DNA of 64,000 bases from Gammaproteobacteria bacterium RIFCSPHIGHO2_12_FULL_41_20 (lineage in GTDB: Bacteria > Pseudomonadota > Gammaproteobacteria > DSM-16500). The position numbers were made by a program, and so were the translations under genes. Shown here in pieces: positions 1-8,654 of the stretch. Below the pieces are notes generated by a model. The model searched no databases, was not told the origin of the DNA, and saw only the letters and a program-made list of their open reading frames with translations. Position 1 is the first letter of the stretch; every line of letters begins with the position of its first letter. The DNA lies in contig MGYC01000038.1 in the NCBI GenBank assembly GCA_001801575.1, forward strand, positions 118,163 to 182,162, written 5' to 3'.

Positions 1-23
1 GCGGAAACCTTTTCAGATGTCAT
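1..23 (-). CDS. Start of an unidentified downstream gene (partial, 7 codons)
   Basis: On the minus strand an ATG at 23 follows an AGGA-type ribosome binding site five bases upstream, just past the stop of the glutamate dehydrogenase gene. The reading frame begins MTSEKVS and leaves the window at base 1. Too little is visible to name a product. The short spacing suggests it is cotranscribed with the dehydrogenase gene. Confidence 0.4.
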
Positions 24-31
24 ACTTATCC

Positions 32-3000
32 TCACGCTGCTTGTGCGAAATCAAATAATTCTCTTAATACGACAGAGTAAGTAACAAAACCAATAGCTTC
101 ACTTGACTTGATCTCAGCTAACAAACTCTGCCATCTCTCCATAAAGAAACTGTACTGCTTCATCCAGATATTAACGCGTTCTTCAATACTTTTCTCTTTT
201 ATATCTTTGTTCTTCAATTTTAACACCACCACACTTAACTTTCTTTGTACGCGGTCTAAATCGTCACGAAATCCCGCCCTCGCCAACTCATCCCATGGAT
301 TGTCCACTGTATAGCTATTCATAGAGTCACGCAGCCAATTTAACTCCAACCGGTTACCTAAAAGATAATATGTTTTTGCAACATCCATTAATTCCAATTG
401 ATGCTTTTTAGCTGCCTCGGCAATATCTAGTGAGGTAAATAGCACACTGGTTGCAGCAATACTTCTTGCTAATTGTTCAGAAACACCATGACTATGCAAT
501 AAATGCATCTCTTTATTTAGCATTTCTCTATCCGTATCTGTTAACAACTGCTCTAGTTTTTCAAGTAGCACGCTAATAGACGGGGAGAAATCATTGATAG
601 CACTTGAAATCTCTATATTAGGCTTGCGATTCCGCAAAAACCAACGAGTTGCGCGTCGCACTAAATAATAAATATATAACATCATTTTGTTTTGAATATC
701 CACGCCAATTAAACCATCCAGGCTTTCAACCTGCCGCCATAGATCCTCCATATGATAAATATCTTGAGCAATCACATAGGCACGCACTACAAACGCTACT
801 GGCGCCCCCGTTTCTCGTGCTAAGCGCTCAACAAAATTAATTCCCATGCGATCAGTGATGGTTTTACTTAACTGTGTGGCAATAATTTCACGTCGCAAAC
901 TATGCTGTTTAATCTCCTCTAAATAACTTTCTCGTAATGGCTTCGGAAATGCAGTAAGAAGATACTTAACAAAATAAGCATCTTCTGGAATGTTGCTAGC
1001 AAGAATATCTTGCTTAAGAAACATCTTACAATAAGCCAATAACATGGCTATTTCAGGCCGTGTTAACGGCTTACGATTAGCCTTGCGTTCTTGAAGAGTC
1101 TTATCATCTGGCAATGCCTCTAACTTTCTATCTAAATGCCCGCCAGCTTCCAATTCATTCATATAGCGTCTAAATAAATCCATAGTTTGTTCTGCTACCG
1201 ACGCTTCCAAACTTAACATTTGCGTTTGTTCGTAATTATCATACAATACCAATTCAGCAACCTCATTCGTCATTCTCTCAAGTAGCTGATCACGTTGGCT
1301 TAGCTCCATACGACCAATAGCGACTAATTTATTAAGCAAGACCTTAATATTCACCTCATGGTCAGAGCAATTTACACCTGCAGAATTATCTATAAAATCT
1401 GTATATAGAATACCCCCATTTAATGAATACTCAATGCGGGCTAACTGAGTTAACCCTAAATTCCCCCCTTCGGCAACAACTCGCACGGCCAACTCATTAC
1501 CATTAATACGAATCCCATCATTACTCCTGTCTCCCACATCCAGATGAGATTCATTACTTGACTTAATAAACGTACCAATTCCACCATTCCAGATTAATGT
1601 CACCGGTGCTTTTAGCATAGCTTTAATTAGCTCATTAGGTACAAGCACACCCTTATCTATTCCTAGCGTCTTTTGCACTTCGGGTGATAGACGAATAGAT
1701 TTTGCTGAGCGACTATATACCCCTCCCCCCTGGGAAATAAGTTGCGGGTTGTAATCCGTCCAACTTGAGCGTGGCAAATGAAATAAGCGTTTTCTTTCTT
1801 CAAAACTGCGCAAAGGGTCTGGATTGGGATCTAAAAAGATATGCTGATGGTTAAACGCGCCAACTAACAGGATGTGCTTAGATAACAGCATACCATTACC
1901 AAACACATCTCCGGCCATATCACCTATGCCAATAACGGTAAAATCATCTTTCTCGGGATTCAAATCTATACCACGAAAATGCCGCTTAACTGACTCCCAT
2001 ACTCCTCGTGACGTGATACCTATTTTTTTATGATCATAACCACTAGATCCCCCCGAGGCAAAAGCATCCCCTAGCCAAAAACCATATTCTTGCGAAATAG
2101 CATTAGCAATATCAGAGAAAGTAGCTGTACCCTTATCTGCAGCAACAACCATGTAAGGATCATCTTCATCATAGCGAATGACATTGGCTGGAGAAACCAC
2201 CTGATTATCACAAATATTATCGGTAATATCTAATATTCCGCGCATAAACGTCGAGTAACACTCAATGCCTCTCTGCATCGCTGCTTCCCGATTTCCTTCT
2301 GGAAGTGGTTGTTTAACCACAAAACCACCTTTAGCACCCACTGGCACAATAACAGAATTCTTGACTTGTTGCGCCTTCATCAAGCCAAGCACTTCCGTGC
2401 GATAATCCTCACGCCTATCTGACCAACGTATGCCGCCGCGCGCTACTTTTCCGCCGCGCAAATGCACTCCCTCAACACAAGGAGAATAGACAAAGATTTC
2501 ATACTTCGGCCGTGGCAATGGTAGATCGGAAATAACCTGAGGATCAAACTTAAATGAAATATAGGGTTTTATACTGCCATCAGCATACGTTTGAAAATAA
2601 TTCGTACGTAATGTAGCTAGTATAATTTCCAATATGCGTCGTAATATTCTATCTTCATCTAAACTTGACACATCATCAAAAGCACGTTCAATTCTAGCTA
2701 TAACTTCCTGGGCATTTTTTCGCTGCTCCCTGTCGTATTCCAGGGAAAACCGCAGCATAAAAAGTGCAACCAGGTCTTTTGCTATATGTGCATTAGTTAT
2801 AAATGCTTGCTCAATATAATGCTGACTAAACGTAAAGCCAGTTTGGCGCAAATACTTGGTATAAGCACGCAATATAGCAATTTCTCGCCACGTTAATTGT
2901 GCTTCCAAAACTAAGCGATTTAATCTATCATCTTCCGCCTCTCGAAACCAAACCTTAGTAAAGGCATCCTGAAAAATATTTTGCACCGCATGAATATCGA

Positions 3001-4882
3001 AATCCGTACGATCCGCTGTATATACCATATCAAAATCATTTATCCATACACTACCATTTCCCTTCAACCTCACCTCATGGGGACGCTCAGCAATAATGCG
3101 TAACCCCATATTTTCTAAGGTTGGCAATACATCTGATAGGGCGATAGTTTGTTCTGTATGAAATAACTTAAGACGTAGTGTTGTTTTTACATCATCAGTA
3201 GCCTTGTCAAATAACATCCCTAACGGTTGTTCTTTTGATAACAACTCTATTCTTTCGATATCACGGATAGCTTCGCGTGGTGAATAGTATTCTGTATAAC
3301 TTGCTGGAAATGCCTTACTATATTTAGCATAAAATTGCAATCCAAGCGCCTCTCCGAAAGCTTCAAGCAAATGATCTTTCAAATCATCTGACCAAGAACG
3401 TGCGACAATAATTAACTTCTTCTCTAACTCTGCAACGTCGTACTCTAGCAAGGTTTTAGGATTAACCCGGATCAAGTAATGAATTCGCGCCAAAACAGAG
3501 TCTGAAAAATAGGTAGTAAAACTTGACTCTAGCCCCTTAAAAGCCTGCATAAGCACTTCTTGCATAAGCAAAGCAAGTTCCGTATTAAATATTTCTCTTG
3601 GCACATAAGCTAAACAAGAAAAATAGCGATAATAAGCATCACGACGCACAAACAAACGAATACGCTTGCGCTCTTGTAAATATAAAATACCTAAAGTTAA
3701 TTCAAGCAACTCTTCATGAGATGCTTGCAGTAAATCATCGCGTGGTAATGTTTCTAAAAGATGAACAGCTTCTTTCCCATCATGGCTATCCGGCGGGAAA
3801 TGCAGATCTTGAATAACCTTTGCAACTTTTTGGCGTAAAAAGGGAATTTGGTACGGACTCGAATGATATGCTGAGGAGGTATATAATCCTATAAAACGTC
3901 GTTCGCCAATTAACTCTCCCTTATTGTTAAATCTTTTTACCCCGATATAATCAGTATAAGTTGCGCGATGTACAGTAGAAAGCGTATTAGTTTTAGCAAT
4001 AATTAAAATATTCCTAGATAACGCCATCTTGCGCGCCTGTGGCGGAAGCTCTGCATAAGCCTTGGATATTTTATTAGGATTGTCTTCGCGCAACACACCT
4101 AACCCAGAACCTGTTATTGTTTGCAGGGCGCGATTAGTCCCATTACCAATTAGTTTGTAATCACGACAGCCTAGAAAAGTGAAATTATTATTAATCAACC
4201 AACGTAAAAAATCCCGCGACTCAGCAATGTCTGCCGGATCAAGCGGTGGTGGATTTTGCTCTAACTCCACCAGGCATTCCTCTGCGCGATCCACCATTTT
4301 CCGCCAATCTGCAACAGCAATTCTTACATCCCCCAACACACGCTCAATATCCGCTCGTAAAACCTCTCTTGCACCTTCATCGGCAATACGATCAATCTCA
4401 ATATATATGGGAGCTTCTGTCGTCAGCTGTTCATCCTGAGCTCCAGGTGCGGGAATATCGATAATACAATATTGATCATCGCGTTTTACCTCGAGTCCGC
4501 CAATATGGATAATAAAGTGGATTTGATAATTATGTCGATTCAGCTCCATGCGCGTAGAATCAACAAGAAATGGGATATCATCGTGAGAAATCTCAATAAC
4601 AGTATGCGTCGAATACCATTTATCTTTTTCTAGATCGGGATTAAAAATACGGATTTTCACTTCCCCTGGCTTTCTTTGATAAATTAAATTCCAGTTCGAC
4701 ATTAAGATGGCATATAACTCATTTACAGGGTGAACGCAAAGATCTTCTGTAGCACAAGAAGTAAAATACCGTTGTGTAAATGTTTCTAATAATGCTGCTT
4801 GCTGCTCGGGTGCGTGACTATAAATATATTCTCGTAACTGGTCAATAATAGCCTGACGTTGATTGCCATTGGCATGATACAT
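32..4882 (-). CDS. gdhB: NAD-specific glutamate dehydrogenase, large (about 180 kDa) type
   Basis: The 1616-residue product matches the giant bacterial NAD-dependent glutamate dehydrogenases, which convert glutamate to 2-oxoglutarate and ammonium and feed amino-acid carbon into the TCA cycle. The N-terminal half is regulatory. The catalytic part is in the second half, with VHLRGGKVARGGIRWSDR, then VPVGAKGGFV carrying a catalytic-type lysine, and GIGDMAGDVFGNGM further on. Length is normal for the family and no frame break is visible. The ATG at 4882 has a GAGAGGGG ribosome binding site four bases away. The enzyme fits the window's other amino-acid catabolic genes (alanine and threonine dehydrogenases, peptidases). 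The family is certain; the symbol follows Pseudomonas usage. Confidence 0.95.
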   Translation of the reverse strand: MYHANGNQRQAIIDQLREYIYSHAPEQQAALLETFTQRYFTSCATEDLCVHPVNELYAILMSNWNLIYQRKPGEVKIRIFNPDLEKDKWYSTHTVIEISHDDIPFLVDSTRMELNRHNYQIHFIIHIGGLEVKRDDQYCIIDIPAPGAQDEQLTTEAPIYIEIDRIADEGAREVLRADIERVLGDVRIAVADWRKMVDRAEECLVELEQNPPPLDPADIAESRDFLRWLINNNFTFLGCRDYKLIGNGTNRALQTITGSGLGVLREDNPNKISKAYAELPPQARKMALSRNILIIAKTNTLSTVHRATYTDYIGVKRFNNKGELIGERRFIGLYTSSAYHSSPYQIPFLRQKVAKVIQDLHFPPDSHDGKEAVHLLETLPRDDLLQASHEELLELTLGILYLQERKRIRLFVRRDAYYRYFSCLAYVPREIFNTELALLMQEVLMQAFKGLESSFTTYFSDSVLARIHYLIRVNPKTLLEYDVAELEKKLIIVARSWSDDLKDHLLEAFGEALGLQFYAKYSKAFPASYTEYYSPREAIRDIERIELLSKEQPLGMLFDKATDDVKTTLRLKLFHTEQTIALSDVLPTLENMGLRIIAERPHEVRLKGNGSVWINDFDMVYTADRTDFDIHAVQNIFQDAFTKVWFREAEDDRLNRLVLEAQLTWREIAILRAYTKYLRQTGFTFSQHYIEQAFITNAHIAKDLVALFMLRFSLEYDREQRKNAQEVIARIERAFDDVSSLDEDRILRRILEIILATLRTNYFQTYADGSIKPYISFKFDPQVISDLPLPRPKYEIFVYSPCVEGVHLRGGKVARGGIRWSDRREDYRTEVLGLMKAQQVKNSVIVPVGAKGGFVVKQPLPEGNREAAMQRGIECYSTFMRGILDITDNICDNQVVSPANVIRYDEDDPYMVVAADKGTATFSDIANAISQEYGFWLGDAFASGGSSGYDHKKIGITSRGVWESVKRHFRGIDLNPEKDDFTVIGIGDMAGDVFGNGMLLSKHILLVGAFNHQHIFLDPNPDPLRSFEERKRLFHLPRSSWTDYNPQLISQGGGVYSRSAKSIRLSPEVQKTLGIDKGVLVPNELIKAMLKAPVTLIWNGGIGTFIKSSNESHLDVGDRSNDGIRINGNELAVRVVAEGGNLGLTQLARIEYSLNGGILYTDFIDNSAGVNCSDHEVNIKVLLNKLVAIGRMELSQRDQLLERMTNEVAELVLYDNYEQTQMLSLEASVAEQTMDLFRRYMNELEAGGHLDRKLEALPDDKTLQERKANRKPLTRPEIAMLLAYCKMFLKQDILASNIPEDAYFVKYLLTAFPKPLRESYLEEIKQHSLRREIIATQLSKTITDRMGINFVERLARETGAPVAFVVRAYVIAQDIYHMEDLWRQVESLDGLIGVDIQNKMMLYIYYLVRRATRWFLRNRKPNIEISSAINDFSPSISVLLEKLEQLLTDTDREMLNKEMHLLHSHGVSEQLARSIAATSVLFTSLDIAEAAKKHQLELMDVAKTYYLLGNRLELNWLRDSMNSYTVDNPWDELARAGFRDDLDRVQRKLSVVVLKLKNKDIKEKSIEERVNIWMKQYSFFMERWQSLLAEIKSSEAIGFVTYSVVLRELFDFAQAA

Positions 4883-5055
4883 AGACCCCTCTCTTCCATC
4901 TCTTCACTATGATGAATTTTAACGCTGTTGAGGTCTAGATACCACTATTACCAGGAGCTCCCACTGAAAAAGGATAAAAGCACAAATAAAGCGCAGAGGC
5001 TGGAAGCAATTGACGACAGGCCCTACAAAAAGGGGTGAATTGTAAACAGACCCCG

Positions 5056-5727
5056 CTACCGCAAATAAACCGGTAAAGCATCAATAGGAGAAACTGTTTG
5101 GCCATTATGGAAAGAAGTCCGCGCCAAAGATAATAGCGCTGAAGCATGTGGGAGTAAGGTTGAATCTATCATTGTCAGCATGTTTGTTCTATTTTTAATC
5201 GACTCTTCTTGCAATATCGGCCAACCATTTCCCACCCCACACCAATTTTCTCCCTCTGGAAAAACAATGTCGCCAGGCACGCAAACCTGTTCTTTTTCTA
5301 GTAAAACAACATTTTTCACGGATAACTTATCTTCTTGAGCAACCTGGTATAATGCCCAATACACTTGGCCAACGCGCGCGTCTACAGTAACCATCAGCTT
5401 TTGCCATCCATACTGCTGATAAGCGGTCTGCGCTAAAATAGCTAAAGAAGAAACAGGGATAATCGGTAAATTAGCTGCAAACCCCAAACCTTGCGCAATA
5501 CAACTGGCAATACGAATACCAGTAAAACTACCTGGCCCACATCCAAAGGCAATAGCATCCAGTTGAGATAATAGTAAAGGTGCGTTTTTTAATAGCTGCT
5601 CAATGAGGGGAAGAATAAGCCGCGTTTGTTGCATAGGCGCTATTCTATGCTCTACTTGAATTTTATCTTTAATAAGAAGTGCAACAGAACAAGCCTCTGA
5701 AGATGTATCAAAACCGAGAATATTCAA
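5056..5727 (-). CDS. tsaB: tRNA threonylcarbamoyladenosine biosynthesis protein TsaB
   Basis: This 223-residue protein starts MNILGFDTSSEACSVAL, the phosphate-1 type motif of the ASKHA fold in TsaB. GCGPGSFTGIRI near residue 67 is the family signature. TsaB is the inactive TsaD paralogue that holds together the TsaD-TsaE complex making t6A37 in tRNAs that read ANN codons. It is cytoplasmic and essential in most bacteria. Its start lies one base after the ferredoxin stop, so the two are probably cotranscribed. The roughly 170 bases downstream, before the dehydrogenase start, hold nothing I recognise. Confidence 0.93.
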   Translation of the reverse strand: MNILGFDTSSEACSVALLIKDKIQVEHRIAPMQQTRLILPLIEQLLKNAPLLLSQLDAIAFGCGPGSFTGIRIASCIAQGLGFAANLPIIPVSSLAILAQTAYQQYGWQKLMVTVDARVGQVYWALYQVAQEDKLSVKNVVLLEKEQVCVPGDIVFPEGENWCGVGNGWPILQEESIKNRTNMLTMIDSTLLPHASALLSLARTSFHNGQTVSPIDALPVYLR

Positions 5728-5728
5728 C

Positions 5729-6064
5729 TTATTTTTTCCACTCTTTCTCTAAGTATTGAAGCTTGCCTTCCGTATTTTGCCACTGATCTGCATCAGCTGG
5801 TGCTGCCTTCATGCGGGTTATATTTGGCCACGTCTCTGATAATCCCGCATTCAGTTGCAAAAATTCCCGATATTTTTCTGGTAAGTCATCCTCAGAATAA
5901 ATGGCATTCACTGGACACTCCGGCTCGCATAATGCACAGTCTATGCATTCGTCCGGATTAATAACAAGGAAGTTAGGTCCCTCATAAAAACAATCAACGG
6001 GGCAGACTTCCACACAATCTGTATATTTGCAACGGATGCATTGCTCAGTAACAACAAAAGTCAT
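5729..6064 (-). CDS. fdxA: 7Fe (3Fe-4S/4Fe-4S) ferredoxin FdxA
   Basis: The 111-residue protein carries the two cluster-binding segments of seven-iron ferredoxins. The first is [20 protein letters not shown], with the spacing of a 3Fe-4S site, and the second is [16 protein letters not shown] for a 4Fe-4S site. The charged C-terminal helix after residue 60 is typical of the Azotobacter FdI/FdxA type. It is a soluble low-potential electron carrier whose partner is not evident here. It sits directly upstream of tsaB and directly downstream of the tRNA-Leu gene. Confidence 0.93.
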   Translation of the reverse strand: MTFVVTEQCIRCKYTDCVEVCPVDCFYEGPNFLVINPDECIDCALCEPECPVNAIYSEDDLPEKYREFLQLNAGLSETWPNITRMKAAPADADQWQNTEGKLQYLEKEWKK

Positions 6065-6100
6065 GTGTAAAGTCTAACCCTTCTTTTCTGACCATGAAGA

Positions 6101-6189
6101 TGGTGCCCGAGGCCGGAATCGAACCGGCACGGAAGTTACCTTCCGAGGGATTTTAAGTCCCTTGCGTCTACCAGTTCCGCCACCCGGGC
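6101..6189 (-). tRNA. tRNA-Leu (anticodon TAA)
   Basis: Read on the minus strand this is an 89-nt class II tRNA. The acceptor arm GCCCGGG pairs with CTCGGGC, the variable arm is long, the T arm contains GGTTCGATTCC, and CCA is encoded. The anticodon loop CTTAAAA gives TAA, decoding UUA leucine codons. It is the last tRNA of a Gly-Cys-Leu cluster with the same order as E. coli glyW-cysT-leuZ downstream of pgsA. Confidence 0.95.
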
Positions 6190-6360
6190 ATTAAAAGCAA
6201 ACTGGTGATAGATACTAAACATTAAATGACCTATAAAAATCAACTAATATTTAGCCTCAATATGGCGTGAGCGTATCGAGGTTATTTCGGAAAATTGCAC
6301 AACAATTTATAAGTTGGGATCCACAAACTATACAATCTTACCGTGTTTAGCCCCTGAAAA

Positions 6361-6431
6361 AGGCTGGGGTCGGGATCGAACCGGCGTCCACGGCTTTGCA
6401 GGCCGCTGCATAACCACTCTGCCACCCAGCC
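6361..6431 (-). tRNA. tRNA-Cys (anticodon GCA)
   Basis: The minus strand folds into a tRNA with acceptor GGCTGGG pairing with CCCAGCC, a T arm containing GGTTCGATCCC, and anticodon GCA in the loop CTGCAAA. Position 73 is T, as expected for tRNA-Cys. No CCA is encoded: the next bases are TTT. The end must therefore be added by a CCA-adding enzyme, unlike the flanking Gly and Leu tRNAs. Confidence 0.95.
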
Positions 6432-6466
6432 GTTGTGCCATAACCCTATATAATGCAATTCCATCA

Positions 6467-6542
6467 TGGAGCGGGAAACGAGATTCGAACTCGCGACCCC
6501 AACCTTGGCAAGGTTGTGCTCTACCAGCTGAGCTATTCCCGC
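6467..6542 (-). tRNA. tRNA-Gly (anticodon GCC)
   Basis: A 76-nt minus-strand tRNA with acceptor GCGGGAA pairing with TTCCCGC, T arm GTTCGAATC, anticodon GCC and an encoded CCA. It is the first gene of the Gly-Cys-Leu cluster. In E. coli this cluster directly follows pgsA; here the aminotransferase gene lies between them on the other strand. Confidence 0.96.
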
Positions 6543-6740
6543 GTTACCAACTTGTGCAACGTCATTCTAATCAGGCATCCTTTTAAGTCAAGGAGATTTT
6601 AATAAACTCTTGTAATAAACCAATTATCCTAGATTCGCAGAGAAAAACGCCCTAGATAACCACTTGCGCCTCTATATCCTCTCATGTATGTTCTCACTAC
6701 CTTTTGTATTCGGAGTTAGCGCCTAAAAGGAGTGTATGCT

Positions 6741-8051
6741 ATGCCCATAACTGATTTAGATGCTTTTTGGATGCCATTTACTGCGAATCGCCAATTTAAA
6801 GCTAATGCGCAACTCGTTACCGCAGCTCAAGGCGTTTATTATACACTAGACAATGGGCATCAATTACTTGATGGCACGGCAGGACTGTGGTGTGTTAATG
6901 CAGGACATGCCCAACCCAAAATTACCGCCGCAATTCAAAAGCAAGCCGCGCAACTAGATTACGTCTCTAACTTTCAAATGGGGCACACTGGCGCATTCCA
7001 ACTCGCGCATAATCTCACTAAAATCCTGCCGTCACCATTAGGCCATATTTTCTTTACTAATTCTGGCTCGGAATCTGTAGATACAGCACTAAAAATTGCT
7101 ATTGCCTATCATGCATTACGCGGAGAAGGAACGCGAACACGATTAATCGGTCGGGAGCGTGCTTACCACGGTACGGGTTTTGGTGGTATCTCAGTCGGTG
7201 GCATTGTAAAAAACCGCATTCCCTTTGGACCCTTACTACCTGGTATAGATCATTTACCACATACCCATAACCTTGAAAAAGCGGCCTTCAGCCGTGGACA
7301 GCCTACATGGGGTGCAGCACTTGCTGACAATTTAGAACGTCTAGTTGAACTACATGATGCAAGTACCATTGCTGCTGTTATTGTTGAGCCCATGGCTGGC
7401 GCCACAGGGGTGTTAATTCCACCGCAAGGTTATTTAGAACGTTTACGCAGTATTTGTGATAAGTATAGCATCTTACTGATCTTTGACGAAGTTATCACTG
7501 GGTTTGGTCGTCTTGGCGCACCTTTTGCAGCCACTCTACTTGGTGTCACACCCGACATCATGGCATTAGCAAAAGGCTTAACTAATGGCGCAGTACCAGC
7601 AGGTGCCGTCGCCGTACATAACGAAATATATGATACCTTCATGAATAAAGCACCCAGAAACGGGATTGAATTCTTTCATGGTTATACTTACTCAGGCCAT
7701 CCACTCGCCATGGCTGCTGGATTAGCAACACTGGAGGTTTATCAAGAACAAGATATTTTTGGCCATGCCAAAGTTATTTCCGCGTACTGGGAAGACGCAG
7801 CGCATAGCTTGCGTGGTTTACCAGGCATCGTTGATATTCGCAATTTAGGCTTAGTAGCAGGCATTGAATTCGATAATAAAATAAAGGGTGTTTATGCACA
7901 TACTGCAAAAATTGCTGATGCTTGTTTTGAAAAAGGTATTCTTGTGCGTGCATTAGGAGCCAACCTTGTGCTATCACCACCTTTGATCATTGAGAAAAAA
8001 CATGTAGACCAATTATTTGGTACAATTGCGGATGCCATTAGGGTCTGTTGA
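6741..8051 (+). CDS. Class III aminotransferase, omega-amino acid:pyruvate type
   Basis: This is a PLP fold-type I transaminase of about 436 residues, resembling beta-alanine:pyruvate aminotransferases. The N-terminal FWMPFTANRQFK and GTAGLWCVNAGH segments, FFTNSGSESVDTALK, FDEVITGFGRLG (cofactor aspartate) and LAKGLTNGAVP (PLP lysine near residue 278) support this. It probably moves amino groups from beta-alanine or similar omega-amines to pyruvate. The ATG at 6741 has AAGGAG eight bases upstream and is preferred over the GTG at 6732. It is transcribed towards pgsA, and the two genes overlap tail to tail by 39 bp. It interrupts an otherwise conserved pgsA-tRNA arrangement, so it looks like a later insertion. 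Confidence 0.88.
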   Translation: MPITDLDAFWMPFTANRQFKANAQLVTAAQGVYYTLDNGHQLLDGTAGLWCVNAGHAQPKITAAIQKQAAQLDYVSNFQMGHTGAFQLAHNLTKILPSPLGHIFFTNSGSESVDTALKIAIAYHALRGEGTRTRLIGRERAYHGTGFGGISVGGIVKNRIPFGPLLPGIDHLPHTHNLEKAAFSRGQPTWGAALADNLERLVELHDASTIAAVIVEPMAGATGVLIPPQGYLERLRSICDKYSILLIFDEVITGFGRLGAPFAATLLGVTPDIMALAKGLTNGAVPAGAVAVHNEIYDTFMNKAPRNGIEFFHGYTYSGHPLAMAAGLATLEVYQEQDIFGHAKVISAYWEDAAHSLRGLPGIVDIRNLGLVAGIEFDNKIKGVYAHTAKIADACFEKGILVRALGANLVLSPPLIIEKKHVDQLFGTIADAIRVC

Positions 8052-8654
8052 CAACTCAACCCACGCAGCCTTTAAATATATCAACATAGACCATATGGTT
8101 AGTACTGCCGCAACATATAATAGCAGGTACCCTAAGAAAACAAAAAAAGCACTGGTTGTGCTATCACAATACAACAACACGATCATTGCCAACATTTGTA
8201 CTGTTGTTTTAATTTTCCCCAGGCTTGACACAGCGACCCGTGCACGTTTACCCAGCTCCGCCATCCACTCCCGCAAAGCAGAAACAATGATTTCACGACT
8301 TACAATAATAGCTGCAGGCATAGTAATTAACAAAGCGGGAACAGATAAAATCGCTGATGACACGCCGATATACTGAAAATGCGGCTCCGCAACAATAATA
8401 ATTAATGCAACACACACCAAAAGCTTATCTGCAACAGGATCCAAAAAAGCCCCTAATTTTGTGGTTTGTTGTAAACTACGCGCTAAATAACCATCTAACC
8501 AATCCATAGCAGAAGCACAAGCAAATATAATGGCTGCAAGCAAATGCCCCCAGTCTACTGGCAAATAATAAACAACTACTAATATAGGAATGACTGAGAT
8601 TCTAACAAAGGTCAGAATATTCGGTAAGTTAAAAATATATTTATAAGGCTGCAT
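8013..8654 (-). CDS. pgsA: CDP-diacylglycerol--glycerol-3-phosphate 3-phosphatidyltransferase
   Basis: PgsA makes phosphatidylglycerol phosphate, the committed step to phosphatidylglycerol and cardiolipin, in the inner membrane. The CDP-alcohol phosphotransferase motif reads DWLDGYLAR, then GAFLDPVADK, with the conserved aspartates in place. Several hydrophobic segments follow, and REWMAELGKR matches the E. coli enzyme closely. The ATG at 8654 gives MQPYKYIFNLPNILTF, aligning with the usual start; it lies inside the last codons of uvrC, so the genes are translationally linked. The 3' end overlaps the convergent aminotransferase gene, giving a slightly extended tail after WVELSTD. Confidence 0.95.
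   Translation of the reverse strand: MQPYKYIFNLPNILTFVRISVIPILVVVYYLPVDWGHLLAAIIFACASAMDWLDGYLARSLQQTTKLGAFLDPVADKLLVCVALIIIVAEPHFQYIGVSSAILSVPALLITMPAAIIVSREIIVSALREWMAELGKRARVAVSSLGKIKTTVQMLAMIVLLYCDSTTSAFFVFLGYLLLYVAAVLTIWSMLIYLKAAWVELSTDPNGIRNCTK

Noticed and set aside
4935..5147. 70-residue frame in the tsaB-GDH gap
   Set aside because: It overlaps tsaB on the same strand in another frame and lacks protein-like composition.
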